Shown: one piece after another, positions 51,495 through 60,737 of the stretch
Position numbering within the stretch: position 1 is the first letter of the stretch
Layout of the letters: every line of letters begins with the position of its first letter
Source of the DNA: JAPPFW01 sp965231815
Lineage (GTDB): Bacteria; Actinomycetota; Acidimicrobiia; Spongiisociales; Spongiisociaceae
Length of the DNA: 64,000 nucleotides
NCBI GenBank assembly: GCA_965231815.1
Contig: OZ246890.1
Location: 4,018,866-4,082,865 of the forward strand
Direction of reading: 5' to 3'
Made by a program: the position numbers and the translations under genes
The notes under the pieces: model-generated
Databases searched by the model: none
The model's input: the letters and a program-made list of their open reading frames with translations, nothing else
Told to the model about the DNA's origin: nothing

Positions 51495-53335
51495 CACCCA
51501 TGCAGAGCCGCCACGGAGAGACGGACCGGGGAAACCTCAAAGCCTGGGAAACCATCAGGCGAGGATTGGCGCTCTCGCCCGAACTCCGTAGAGGTCTAAC
51601 CATTACCTTGCTGATTGCCGGCGGCGCCACCGCCGGTCGGGTGATCATACCCATAGCGATCCAGCAGGTGCTGGACGGGGGCCTCACCGAAGCCGGGGTC
51701 GAGATGGGTTTCGTGGCCAGGATGATGGGCCTGTCCTTGCTGGCTGTGGTGGTGACCGCCGGCGCCGCCGGAGTGATGCACCTGCGCTTGGCGCGGGTGT
51801 CGGAGACGGCCCTATCCGGACTCCGTACGATGGCCTTCCGTCATATTCATGACCTTTCCATGCTCCATCAGGCCTCCGAGCAGAGGGGAGTCCTCGTGGC
51901 GCGGGTGACCTCGGACGTGGACCAGATCAGCCGCTTCATGATGTGGGCAGGCCCGATGATCATCGTCAACGGGGGCCAAGCGCTTATGGCTGTCGTAGTG
52001 ATGGCCATCTATTCATGGCAGCTGTTGCTCACCGTGATGGTTGGGATGCCTTTCATCGTCTTCGCCATTCGATGGTTCCAGACCCGGTTAGCCAACGCCT
52101 ACCTGGTGGTCAGGGAGAAGGTCGGACGGATGCTGGGTCTTCTCGCCGAAGTCGTGGTGGGTGCCCCGGTGATCCGTGCCTACGGCATTGAGGAGCGGAT
52201 GCAATCGCAACTCGGTAGCGCGATCGAAGATCACCGTTCTGCCGCCTCACGAGCCGGCGGAATCACCTCGAGTTTCACCGGGGTCAGCGACTTCCTGACC
52301 TCCGCTATAACCGCCGCGATTCTGGTGGTGGGCGCGGCATTGGCTGTGAACGAAGACGTCTCGGTCGGCACCGTGGTCGCTTTTCTGTTCCTGGTGCAGC
52401 TCTTCATCTTCCCCATCCAGCTGCTTGGAGAAGCCGTGAACGAAGCCCAGACCGCGGTAGCCGGCTGGCGAAGGGTTCTCGACATATTGGACATCCCACC
52501 GGATGTAGCCGACCCCGGGGAGGAAGGCTTGGACCTTCCGGACGGGTCTATCGGGGTCAGCTTCGAGGACGTGATCTTCCATTACCCGATGCCGGGCGAG
52601 CGAGCGGGGGACGCAACCGGCACGAAGGCTCTCGACCGCGTTTCCCTGTATCTGGAACCAAACACATCAGTGGCGGTAGTGGGTGAAACCGGATCGGGCA
52701 AGACCACATTCGCGAAGCTGACCACCCGGCTTATGGACCCCACATCCGGCCGGGTGCTGCTCGGGGGGGTGGACGTATCCAGGATCCGGTTCTCATCCCT
52801 TCGCGAGCGGGTCGTGATGGTGCCACAGGACGGGATGTTGTTCCGGGGATCGATCCTCGACAACGTGAGCATGGGAAAGCGGCACACGTCCGAGCTAGAG
52901 GTGCAGACGGTCTTCGTTCGGCTCGGGCTGGATAACTGGCTGGCCGAGTTGGCACAGGGCCTTCATACTCAAGTGGGTGAACGCGGTTCCGCTCTTTCCG
53001 TGGGTGAGCGCCAGCTGGTCACCCTGGCGCGAGCAGCCATCGCCGACCCTGACCTTCTGGTGCTGGATGAGGCTACTTCAGCGGTGGACCCGGCCACCGA
53101 GGTTCGCATATCCCGGACGCTTGCCCAGCTGACGTCCGGACGGACCGTGATCACTATCGCCCACCGATTATCCACTGCGGAATCCGCAGACCGGGTTCTC
53201 GTTTTCGACGGTGGTCGGATCGTTCAGGACGGCGTCCACGAGGAACTGGTGGCGGAAGATGGCATCTACGGGCACCTACATGATGCCTGGCGCCGCGGGG
53301 CCTCCCGGCAAACCTCGCGTCCCTCCTCCGCGTAG
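51491..53335 (+). CDS. Heterodimeric ABC exporter, subunit with consensus ATPase motifs
   Basis: This 614-residue half-transporter has normal Walker A GETGSGKTT, Walker B LLVLDEATSAVD with catalytic Glu, and switch IAHRLST. Its signature, however, is LSVGERQL rather than LSGGQ. Combined with its partner's intact LSGGQ, one composite site is consensus and the other degenerate. This is the recognised asymmetric arrangement. The cargo is unknown; candidates are drugs or lipids. Co-expression is supported by the ATGA overlap. Confidence 0.93.
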   Translation: MTPMQSRHGETDRGNLKAWETIRRGLALSPELRRGLTITLLIAGGATAGRVIIPIAIQQVLDGGLTEAGVEMGFVARMMGLSLLAVVVTAGAAGVMHLRLARVSETALSGLRTMAFRHIHDLSMLHQASEQRGVLVARVTSDVDQISRFMMWAGPMIIVNGGQALMAVVVMAIYSWQLLLTVMVGMPFIVFAIRWFQTRLANAYLVVREKVGRMLGLLAEVVVGAPVIRAYGIEERMQSQLGSAIEDHRSAASRAGGITSSFTGVSDFLTSAITAAILVVGAALAVNEDVSVGTVVAFLFLVQLFIFPIQLLGEAVNEAQTAVAGWRRVLDILDIPPDVADPGEEGLDLPDGSIGVSFEDVIFHYPMPGERAGDATGTKALDRVSLYLEPNTSVAVVGETGSGKTTFAKLTTRLMDPTSGRVLLGGVDVSRIRFSSLRERVVMVPQDGMLFRGSILDNVSMGKRHTSELEVQTVFVRLGLDNWLAELAQGLHTQVGERGSALSVGERQLVTLARAAIADPDLLVLDEATSAVDPATEVRISRTLAQLTSGRTVITIAHRLSTAESADRVLVFDGGRIVQDGVHEELVAEDGIYGHLHDAWRRGASRQTSRPSSA

Positions 53336-53443
53336 CACTGAGCTTGACCGAATAGGAGCCTTGATGCGCCTCCAAGGCCCTCGTCGCTGATCCGAACTCG
53401 GAACCCCTTCCCTTATGCCCCGCTACCTTCGGGACTCGACGAA

Positions 53444-53953
53444 TCACGCCCGAAGAACGTCTCCGAAACCGATAGCTTCCGAAAACTCTCGTATATCCAT
53501 ACAATCAAGACCAAGCCGCACGCAGGCCGTCCGCATACTGATCTTGATCGGCGCTCGGTCTACCTTATCCTCGGTGACCACGTAACATTCCCTGGCTTCG
53601 TTCTCCGTCCATAACTGAAGTGCAAGGGCAAGGACGTAGGGATCCGCCGGGTCATTCTCCGCGTTCGCTTCGATAACATCACCCGCCTTCGCCATGACCT
53701 TCTCTACATATTCGGGGTCAGGTCTGCGGCGTGCAACGATGTCAGACTCGACTCCGAGCGCCCAAGCCTCAGGCAGATCTGTGTGGCGTTGACCACCTAC
53801 CTCCCGTGCTACTTGTCGCAGGAACGTGATCCTCCCGCTCTCGACCAACTCCTCCAAGTGTTTGGCGAAACCCCATTGATCCCTGGCCTTGACTACCTGT
53901 TTGAACGCAATAATCGAAGAGGCATCAAGCACGTAGATCGTGTCATCCAGCAT
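53444..53953 (-). CDS. DUF4411 PIN-domain-like toxin
   Basis: This is a 169-residue protein with a PIN-type start, IYVLDASSIIAFK (Asp at ~residue 10), ENDPADPYVLALAL (Asp pair, ~117) and VVTEDKVDR (Asp, ~146). The family is DUF4411, a VapC-like RNase group commonly next to an ImmA/IrrE gene. The ATG directly follows the stop of the metallopeptidase gene, so they form a two-gene operon that resembles a toxin-antitoxin system. Which subunit neutralises which is not established here. Confidence 0.85.
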   Translation of the reverse strand: MLDDTIYVLDASSIIAFKQVVKARDQWGFAKHLEELVESGRITFLRQVAREVGGQRHTDLPEAWALGVESDIVARRRPDPEYVEKVMAKAGDVIEANAENDPADPYVLALALQLWTENEARECYVVTEDKVDRAPIKISMRTACVRLGLDCMDIREFSEAIGFGDVLRA

Positions 53954-55099
53954 CTACCCGCCGACATCCACCAACTGAGCGATTTCATCGACTTCGGTGG
54001 TGTCGACCCTGAGGTAGTCGCTCAGGTCACGCAAGTTGAGAAATCCTTGGTCAGCACCCCGGATAAGTTCGTCGACCACGACGCCGCCGTACTCGTCGAT
54101 ACGACGTTGAGTCCGATATATTGGGCGACCCCTAGCGAAGCCTTTATCACGGTCCCAGGTGCGTGCCGTCTGATCCACGAGGGCGTAGAGGGACCGCGGT
54201 GCAACCTGAAGGCGTATCAAACGGACGGCAGCCGCACGAATACTCACTTTGAACTTGGCGCCTACCTGCTTGGCCAGCCCGAAACCGTCCTCTTCTGCAG
54301 GGATCTGAGCCACGAATTGCAGTACTGCTTCTTTCGGGAGCAGGACCGAAGCGGAGAACTGTTCACACCAACGCTCCTCGTTAGCAATGTCGCTAACGAG
54401 ATCAACACACACCGACTCGCTCCGGAGGATGAGGTGACCGAGTTCATGGAAGGCTGTGAAAACACGCGCCTCCCGGTTGTAGGCCGTGTTCACAGCGATA
54501 ACCGGCGCCACCTCGTCCGCGAACGAAAATCCCCGAATACCCTCCGGCCCGAGTTGGAGAGCAAATACCAGAATCCCGCGCCCCTCAAGCCTCGTCCGCC
54601 ACCACCGCCAAGGATCGACACTTGAGCCCCAGGACACTTGTAGATCAATGCTCACTCCGAGCCACCGGCGAACCCGCTCCCCCGCCGTCTCCGCATCTTC
54701 CTCTCGACCGATCCAGGGCAAATCGGCCCGCCGACCCTGCTGCTGAAACAAGAAGGACATCATTCTCTGCAACCGGCGCGATCTTCTTATCCAAAGGCGT
54801 TCCCGTTCCGACAGAGCACGGTCTGGCTGCCCCGGAGACCCCCTTAGCGCAGGGACGTTCAACGGCTCCGGAACGCGGGGAGCGAAGAACAACGCGCTGG
54901 GCCGCTTCAGAGTCTTGAACAGCCGAGTGAACTCACCTTGCGACGGTCTGGCAGCACCGTCCATCCAATCCCTCAGGACAACGACATCCACCCCTACCCT
55001 CCCGGACACATCCTCCGGTAGGAGGCCGCTCTCTTCGACAGCCCAACGGACAACCTCGCCGTTGACAGGCACGCAGGACTTCGCCATTTCCACCTTCAT
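53954..55099 (-). CDS. ImmA/IrrE family metallopeptidase with N-terminal HTH-like region
   Basis: This 381-residue protein has the zinc peptidase motif FHELGHLIL (~residues 217-225), a HExxH with a third ligand further on in EERWCEQFSA. The N-terminal ~55 residues (VNGEVVRWAVEESGLLPEDV) resemble an XRE-like helix-turn-helix with a truncated second helix. Family members cleave repressors or act as partner of DUF4411 toxins. It lies upstream of the DUF4411 gene with no gap. No strong promoter is evident upstream. Confidence 0.87.
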   Translation of the reverse strand: MKVEMAKSCVPVNGEVVRWAVEESGLLPEDVSGRVGVDVVVLRDWMDGAARPSQGEFTRLFKTLKRPSALFFAPRVPEPLNVPALRGSPGQPDRALSERERLWIRRSRRLQRMMSFLFQQQGRRADLPWIGREEDAETAGERVRRWLGVSIDLQVSWGSSVDPWRWWRTRLEGRGILVFALQLGPEGIRGFSFADEVAPVIAVNTAYNREARVFTAFHELGHLILRSESVCVDLVSDIANEERWCEQFSASVLLPKEAVLQFVAQIPAEEDGFGLAKQVGAKFKVSIRAAAVRLIRLQVAPRSLYALVDQTARTWDRDKGFARGRPIYRTQRRIDEYGGVVVDELIRGADQGFLNLRDLSDYLRVDTTEVDEIAQLVDVGG

Positions 55100-55263
55100 C
55101 TCCGCTAGCTCATGAAGACTGTACCTACCCGAAACCCACGATTGACAGCATCAGAGAGGGCATGCGGGAGTGAGCGGACTGCGCTTAGTTTAACTGAGAA
55201 CCGGTCGCTTCTGTCGCTAGGAGGCGGATCGCAGTCCTTCCCGGTTCGCTCCGGTCGGTTCTA
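55100..55263. other. Short gap with an 8-bp stem, upstream of the ImmA-family gene
   Basis: GGACTGCG (55176-55183) pairs with CGCAGTCC (55230-55237) across 46 nt. A shorter AACCGG/CCGGTT pair partly overlaps it. Too weak to name. The region otherwise shows no gene and ends at the third copy of the miniature element. Confidence 0.35.
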
Positions 55264-55373
55264 GGAGGTGCTGAGAAACCCCGCACAAAGGGAGTTCAGC
55301 CGTTAACCCGCAACTCTTCGACCAACGCTTTGCCGACCACCGAACCCCGTAAGATTCGTTTTTTTGGCTCTCC
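55264..55373. mobile_element. Miniature inverted-repeat element, copy 3 (110 bp, diverged)
   Basis: Flanked by TA at 55262-55263 and 55374-55375, it matches copies 1 and 2 at most positions but has lost two bases in all (GGAGGTG in place of GGAGGGTG at the left tip) and has a changed right tip (GGCTCTCC). Bases 55373-55375 make the TAG stop codon of the cyclophilin gene, so the insertion defines that protein's C-terminus. It is the oldest-looking copy. Confidence 0.78.
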
Positions 55374-56326
55374 TAGTGCGTCTCCTCGATGGTTACGGAA
55401 TGCACGACCACGTCCCTGGAGGGTGCCCCACCTAGCTGGCCGCCGGCGACATGCAGGTCCATTATGGATCCGGCCACGTCCAACCCTGACGCGTCGGTAG
55501 TCCCGAACACGACGTACACGCCTTGGGAATCCAATAAGGCGGCATTTGGGCCGGTGGTGATGAAGAACTGTGCTCCGCTGGAGTCGAAACCTGCTGACCG
55601 TGCCATTACCAACTGCCCGGGTTGGTAACGATATGGACCGACCGGCTGGCCCGTGTCCGGGTCCAAAGTAAAGGGTGGCTCGTCGGGAATGGTGTAGCCG
55701 GGACCCGGGTCGGATGGGCTGTTGGTGTGGGGGGACCCGCCCTGGATTATGTCGATCGAAGGGTCGGTCCGGAAGAGCAGGGTGTCATCGTAATAACCCC
55801 ATCGGGCGAGGGTTACGAAGTTGTTGACCGTCTCGGGGGTGGTCGCAGCCGTTAACTCGAAACGCATCTCCCCTTCACTGGTGGCGAATACTGCGACGTA
55901 GCGCGCCGCAGGGTCGATACACATCGGCTGAAGCCCATCGAAGTCGAGCTTGGGCCCGTCGCTTCCATCCGGCACCGGGCACCCTTCAGCTAGCGCAAGG
56001 CTTTCCTGTTCGACTGATTGTTCCTCGACCATGGTGGACGTGCCTTCCCCCTCGTCATCTTCGCCGTCCTGAGCATCGGGAGCTGGAGCGGCTTCCTCAG
56101 GCGTGGTTGTCACCACAGTAGTTTCAATTCCGTCCGTGGAGTCGGCTTCTACCTCTTCGGGGTTCCCCCGCAGCATCAAGAACAACGCGCCCGCCAGAAC
56201 GGCAGCCGAGACGACCAGGCCGACAACAAGCTTTCGGCGCCGCCCGGTGCGTACTTGCTCAGCCACCTTGGCATCCTCAAGGCGCCGTAGACGATTCTCT
56301 TGCTTGCGACGTTGTGCCCTACCCAA
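55373..56326 (-). CDS. Membrane-anchored cyclophilin-type peptidyl-prolyl isomerase
   Basis: This 317-residue protein has a basic cytoplasmic start, one membrane span (~33-52), a long acidic linker to ~120 and a C-terminal cyclophilin domain. In the domain, AATTPETVNNFVTLARWGYYDDTLLFRTDP and GSPHTNSP are recognisable, and SGAQFFITTGP holds the catalytic region. The canonical Arg-Ile-x-Pro-x-Phe is altered to LLFRTDPSID. It ends in SVTIEETH, and the TAG stop is contributed by the flanking miniature element, so a few residues may have been lost. Confidence 0.85.
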   Translation of the reverse strand: MGRAQRRKQENRLRRLEDAKVAEQVRTGRRRKLVVGLVVSAAVLAGALFLMLRGNPEEVEADSTDGIETTVVTTTPEEAAPAPDAQDGEDDEGEGTSTMVEEQSVEQESLALAEGCPVPDGSDGPKLDFDGLQPMCIDPAARYVAVFATSEGEMRFELTAATTPETVNNFVTLARWGYYDDTLLFRTDPSIDIIQGGSPHTNSPSDPGPGYTIPDEPPFTLDPDTGQPVGPYRYQPGQLVMARSAGFDSSGAQFFITTGPNAALLDSQGVYVVFGTTDASGLDVAGSIMDLHVAGGQLGGAPSRDVVVHSVTIEETH

Positions 56327-56491
56327 CTGACGACACCCGCGTGTTCAAGGTCTGTCCTCCCACCTGCAACAGAAATCGATACTGTTACCTTCGGTAGCTC
56401 TGAAGGTGGAACATTACTACGACACAGAGATGGTGAATACTCCGAAAGCTGAGCTAACCCGAACGCCCATAGTCTTGACCATGCCTGACGG

Positions 56492-57677
56492 TCAAGATGT
56501 CGGGGCCGGGGGATCGAACTGTCGAAGAGCCTGCGGCAAATCAAAGAGGGGCACCACTTCAGAAGCGGACCTGGTCTGCCGATCCGCTCCGCCGTATACA
56601 AGCACTCGGTCCGCCACATCGGGAACGATCTCTGCTACTCGGTCCAGGGATCGGAAGGAATCGCGAGCGACCGTGGCGCCGGACTTAGCCTCGATGGCGA
56701 CGATGCCTTTCCCCGTGTGATACAGGAGGTCGCACTCCAGACCCTTCGCGTCTCGATAGAAGGAAAGGCTGGGGCGGCGTCCGGTGTTGTAGCGATGTTT
56801 CAGCGCCTCGGTTACCACCGCGTTTTCGAATAGCGCTCCGCGGAGGGGATGGGTCACGATCTGGTCGGCGCGTTCGATCCCTATCAGGTAACTCGCCAGG
56901 CCTACGTCATAGAAGTAGAGCTTCGGAGTCTTCACGAGGCGCTTCCGGAGATTGCTGTGGAACGGGCGGAGACGGAACGCGATGTAACTGCGTTCAAGAA
57001 TGGATAGCCATGCTCGGGCAGTCGTGTGGGATACACCCGCATCGGAGCCCAGGGAACTGAGGTTGACCAACTGTCCGACCCGTCCTGCACACAGGCGGGC
57101 GAACATGCGGAACCTCGACAGGTTGCCGACGCCACCCAACCTTCTGACATCCCGTTCGACGTAGGTCTCGAAGTAATCACCCAGTGCTTGACGAGGGTCA
57201 AGCCCTTGATGGTGAATCCGGGGGTAGAAACCCGAAAAGAGCAGGTCCACAATCGAGCCGGTAGCCTTCGCCGCCTGCCGCTCCGGAAGAGAGAAGGGCA
57301 GAAGCCGGAGCAGGGCGGTCCTCCCCGCCAGGGAACTGGCTGATGGCGTCAGAAAGGGGGAACTGCTCACTGCCGGTCAGTACGTACTGACCGTTGTGCC
57401 CGCGATCGTCGACTATCACCTGGAGATAAGAAAGGAGCTCGGGAACGTGCTGTATCTCGTCGATGACCACGGCTCCTGAAAACTGAGCCAGGAAACCGCG
57501 CGGATCCGATTCGGCAAAATAGCGCTGGTCCGGCGCCTCGAGGTTGGCGTAGGCAAGGTCAGAGAATGTAGATCGACACAGTGTGGTCTTACCGGACTGT
57601 CTGGGTCCTGTCACTGTAACGATGGGATACTTCTGGAACAGACCGGTCAGGTGCGGTGTGATCTCTCGTTCTATCAT
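56492..57677 (-). pseudogene. AAA ATPase with DUF4143 domain, single-base frameshift
   Basis: The N-terminal part has Walker A TGPRQSGKTT (~residues 22-31) and Walker B AVVIDEIQ (~70). The DUF4143 C-terminal part continues in another frame with AGRTALLRLLPFSL up to the end at 56492. Aligning the two needs removal of one base near 57334-57335 (CAG TTC CCT should be CAG TCC CTG). DUF4143 proteins are ATPases of unclear role, often in defence or toxin contexts. Unless recoded, both parts are inactive. A 17-bp palindrome lies upstream. Confidence 0.85.
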
Positions 57678-57703
57678 TCAGACCACCTGTTGTTGGTACA
57701 ATC

Positions 57704-57720
57704 TGAAAGTATAACTTTCA
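57704..57720. promoter_or_regulatory. 17-bp palindrome over the DUF4143 gene promoter
   Basis: TGAAAGTATAACTTTCA is a perfect dyad (7-bp arms, 3-bp centre). On the minus strand it contains TATACT (57708-57713), 30 nt before the ATPase ATG, so it looks like an operator covering a -10 box. Confidence 0.6.
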
Positions 57721-58286
57721 ATCAACACCGATTAAGTTTTGTCCCGAACCAGACACCCCATCGGAGGAAGGGCCTCTATAACGGGCTTTGGGTTCATCGA
57801 TGGCCGTGACGGCTCACCCGGCAATCCTGCGCTCGATCAATTCCACATACTCCGGCTTCAACTCGATGCCGACCCAGTTCCTGCCGAGTTCCTTAGCTGC
57901 CGGCAGCGTGGTACCAGACCCGGCGTAAGGATCAAGTACCACATCGCCAGGGCGACTGGTAATCCGGATACATCGTCGGGCGAGGGTCATCGGCATCACG
58001 GCGGGGTGGTCGTCAATCCCTCCTGACTCTCTGCGGCGCGGCTCGGTATTTATGTCCCACATCGTACGAAGCCGACGGCCGTTCGGCCCCTTCACCGCCG
58101 CCACATCGTAGAAGTAGTCCTGGCTTTTTGATAGTAGGAACACTGTCTCGTGAGCCTTCGTGGGTCGGTCCCGCACTGACTCAGGATGCGCGTTTGGCTT
58201 GTACCAGATCACTTCGGATCGCAGCCACCATCCAGCATCTTGGAGGGCGAACGCGAGCCGCCAGGGCACACCGATCAGATCCTTAG

Positions 58287-60094
58287 CCCTGATTATTCAC
58301 GGTGCGACTTTGGGGGCTGGTTTCGGCTGGTTTTGGGGGTGTTTGGGGTGGTGTTCGCCGGGGTGGGGGGTCTGGTGCGTGCCGGGTTTGCCGGGGGGTG
58401 TGTTGTTTTGGTTGGGTTACCCGGTTCGGGGCGTGTTCGGGTTGGGTGTGTGCGGTTCGGTGCGCCGGTTGGGGGTTGGTTAGATGGTTTGGAGGTGTTG
58501 GTGGATGCTGGTGATTAGGGGTGCGGTAAGCCAGGTTTGTGGGATGCGTATGATTTTTTGTCGGGCGTGGTTTATGAGCTTGGCGGGGGTGTGCCATAGT
58601 GCCCAGCGTAATGTTTTGGGTCGGGCCCGCCGGAGGCGGGTACCGGTGAGGGTGAGGTGTTGGAACCAGCGGACGAGGGTGTCGGCCCAGGTGACGAGCG
58701 CGAGCCAGGCGTGGTTGGTTTCGAGGTCGGTGAACGGGAACCGTTGCGCACCGCTGGTTTTGAGTCGGGCGATGTGGTCTTCGACACGGGCGTGGGCGCG
58801 AATGTCAGCGTCGGCTTCGGGCGCCGGGGCGGGGTTGTCGGTCCAGTGTCCCCAGTAGCGGTAGTCGTCTGAGGGGAAGAGGGAACGCTGCGCGCCGGGG
58901 TGGCGGAGTTCGCGTCGTACGACGAGTCGGGCCCCCGGCGGCCAGTTCCCGGCTTCGACCAAGTCGGTCAGGTCCGCGACATGAGCTCGGGGTTCGCTGT
59001 TGTTGCTTGTGGTCGGCCGGTTCGGGACGGCCGGTTTCCAGCGTGGGTCGTCCACGTCGATGAGGTTGATGGCTTCTTGTATCGGCCCGGTTTTGCGGGC
59101 TACGAAACTGAACCCGATGTTGCGTTCCCGGCATTTCTTCGCGAATGTGGGACCGGCCGCGGAATCGGCCCGGACCCGTATCTCCCGCCGAACCGTGTTT
59201 TCGTTGTCGCCTTCCCGGTGTCCCACCCTTATGTGTTCGGGTAAAGCGGCTACCGCTTCGTCTAGGACCTGCACATGATCGGCGACGGTGTTCGCCCCGG
59301 CGTTGCCGGGACGCAGCAACGCGGACAGGCACTCCCCCGTCCGGTCGGAGAAACAATAAATCGGGTGAAACCCGTAACTGCGTTTATACGTCGGCGCCGC
59401 ACCCTCCTTGTTCTCGGAATGAACCACATGAACCGACGCGTCGATGTCCAACACCACCGCAGAGGTCGGGTCGGTGTCCACTTTGTTCCACACCCGTTCC
59501 CGAACCCCGGCCAACGCCCCGGCGAGGCCGACCCGCCTTTGTTTGTCGATGCTGCGCATCGTTCGATACAACGTCGAGTCCGACACCGTCGAACCGAACA
59601 ACCCCGGCTCAGAACGCAGGAACTCCACATCCGTGCAGCACTCCCCACCACCCGCAAGCATCAACATCGCATGCACCAACACCTTCCCCCGATCATGAAC
59701 CACACCCGACCTGTCGAACACCCCCGACAAAACGTCACCCACCCCCAGACGATCCGCGAACCCGCCCAACAACCACAACCCCACATGACCCACCACCCCC
59801 GAGTCGTCCACCTCAACACGCAGCCGCTTCGTCGTGCTGGTAACCTTCATCATGCGGATGCCCTCCCCTCAGCGATACGGACTTTTTCTTACACTTCATT
59901 ATCGCAGACCGGGAGGGCACACCCGCGTCAAACACCCCCGAACAAACACCGTTCCCGCGACCACACCCCTTCACCCAACAGGTGAAACCCCACCACACCC
60001 CAAAACACCGGCCACAACACCCAAAACCCCAGGTCAACAACCTAAAACCCCACCCCCGACCAAACCCGAACCCCACACCCATGAATAATCAGGG
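58287..60094 (-). mobile_element. IS1380-family insertion sequence (1808 bp)
   Basis: It is bounded by CCCTGATTATTCA at the left and its inverse at the right, a perfect 13-bp terminal repeat. The flanks are a 4-bp duplication, TTAG at 58283-58286 and 60095-60098. It contains one transposase gene on the minus strand and non-coding tips of 193 and 241 bp. The insertion breaks the DNA methyltransferase gene. All parts look intact, so it is recent and possibly active. Confidence 0.93.
58480..59853 (-). CDS. IS1380-family transposase
   Basis: This is a 457-residue DDE transposase. Family features are the N-terminal GLWLLGGFADRLGVGDVL region, VLDIDASVH near residue 135 (first Asp), RVRADSAAG near 230 (second Asp) and HARVEDHIARLK near 366 (Glu). 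There is no internal stop, so it should be functional. It sits within the full-length element, and its closest ends in this window are those of the 203-bp element at 41903-42105. Confidence 0.92.
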   Translation of the reverse strand: MMKVTSTTKRLRVEVDDSGVVGHVGLWLLGGFADRLGVGDVLSGVFDRSGVVHDRGKVLVHAMLMLAGGGECCTDVEFLRSEPGLFGSTVSDSTLYRTMRSIDKQRRVGLAGALAGVRERVWNKVDTDPTSAVVLDIDASVHVVHSENKEGAAPTYKRSYGFHPIYCFSDRTGECLSALLRPGNAGANTVADHVQVLDEAVAALPEHIRVGHREGDNENTVRREIRVRADSAAGPTFAKKCRERNIGFSFVARKTGPIQEAINLIDVDDPRWKPAVPNRPTTSNNSEPRAHVADLTDLVEAGNWPPGARLVVRRELRHPGAQRSLFPSDDYRYWGHWTDNPAPAPEADADIRAHARVEDHIARLKTSGAQRFPFTDLETNHAWLALVTWADTLVRWFQHLTLTGTRLRRARPKTLRWALWHTPAKLINHARQKIIRIPQTWLTAPLITSIHQHLQTI

Positions 60095-60737
60095 TTAGGC
60101 TTCAGCCCGGCGGGTGTGGGCGGGCGCACTGACATCGCTCTGGCCCGGTTCTTGCGATCGGGCGCACGATACGTCCGGTTCCCTGACGTGTAGCTGTCTC
60201 CGACATTAAGCCAGATGGTGCCGTCATCAGTGAGTACCCGACGAATCTGGTCGAACGCCATGACGATGCTCTTGATGTACTCCCCCAGCCCGTCATCGCG
60301 GCCGATCTGTTGGGCAACGCCATAATCCCGCAACGACCAGTAAGGAGGGGAGGTCACAACTGTCTGAACACTACCGGCAGGCAGGAAGCCCAAGGCATCG
60401 GTCGCTCGACCGCACACGATCAAGGGGAAGGACACGGAATCCGGCAAACGGCCTCTATCCGCGTCAAGCCTCACATACGAACCGGCTACTGGTGGCAACT
60501 CGCCGCCGCCCTTACGAAGTGTGTGGGTTAACTGCATCTGCTCGTTCGAGTCCACACAGTCAACCATACCCCTGGCCTATGACGACTCCCGGGCATGCCG
60601 GGAGGACTCCACTCCAACTCAGCCGACGGGCTGTTTCCGTCCAGCGGCCTACCGGATCACAATGCCGTAGACCTGACCGTCGTTTCCTCACGGATAGCGT
60701 GTATAACAAAGGTGACACCACAAGCCAGGGGGATAGG

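Larger units (their letters stand above)
57814..60567 (-). pseudogene. DNA methyltransferase (beta class, TSPPYW type) split by an IS1380-family element
   Basis: The N-terminal part (60567 down to 60095) holds the catalytic motif TSPPYW and ends AGLKP. The C-terminal part (58286 down to 57814) resumes with KDLIGVPWRLAFAL and contains SAM motif DPYAGSGTT. Catalytic motif before SAM motif marks the beta class; the target is probably N4-cytosine or N6-adenine. Removing the 1808-bp element plus one TTAG (1812 bp) restores a continuous 313-residue protein in frame. The disrupted gene abuts the integrase gene, indicating a mobile restriction-modification region. Confidence 0.92.

Noticed and set aside
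55176..55237. An 8-bp inverted repeat upstream of the ImmA-family gene as a terminator or operator
   Set aside because: The loop is 46 nt long, the arms are short and the position fits neither use well.
58480..59985. Long plus-strand frames opposite the IS1380 transposase
   Set aside because: They arise from high GC bias antisense to a recognised transposase gene; proline/arginine-rich and without similarity.
60492..60737. Upstream extension of the integrase to an ATG at 60492
   Set aside because: The added residues overlap the methyltransferase gene antisense and do not resemble DUF4102; the TTG at 60738 has a good ribosome site.
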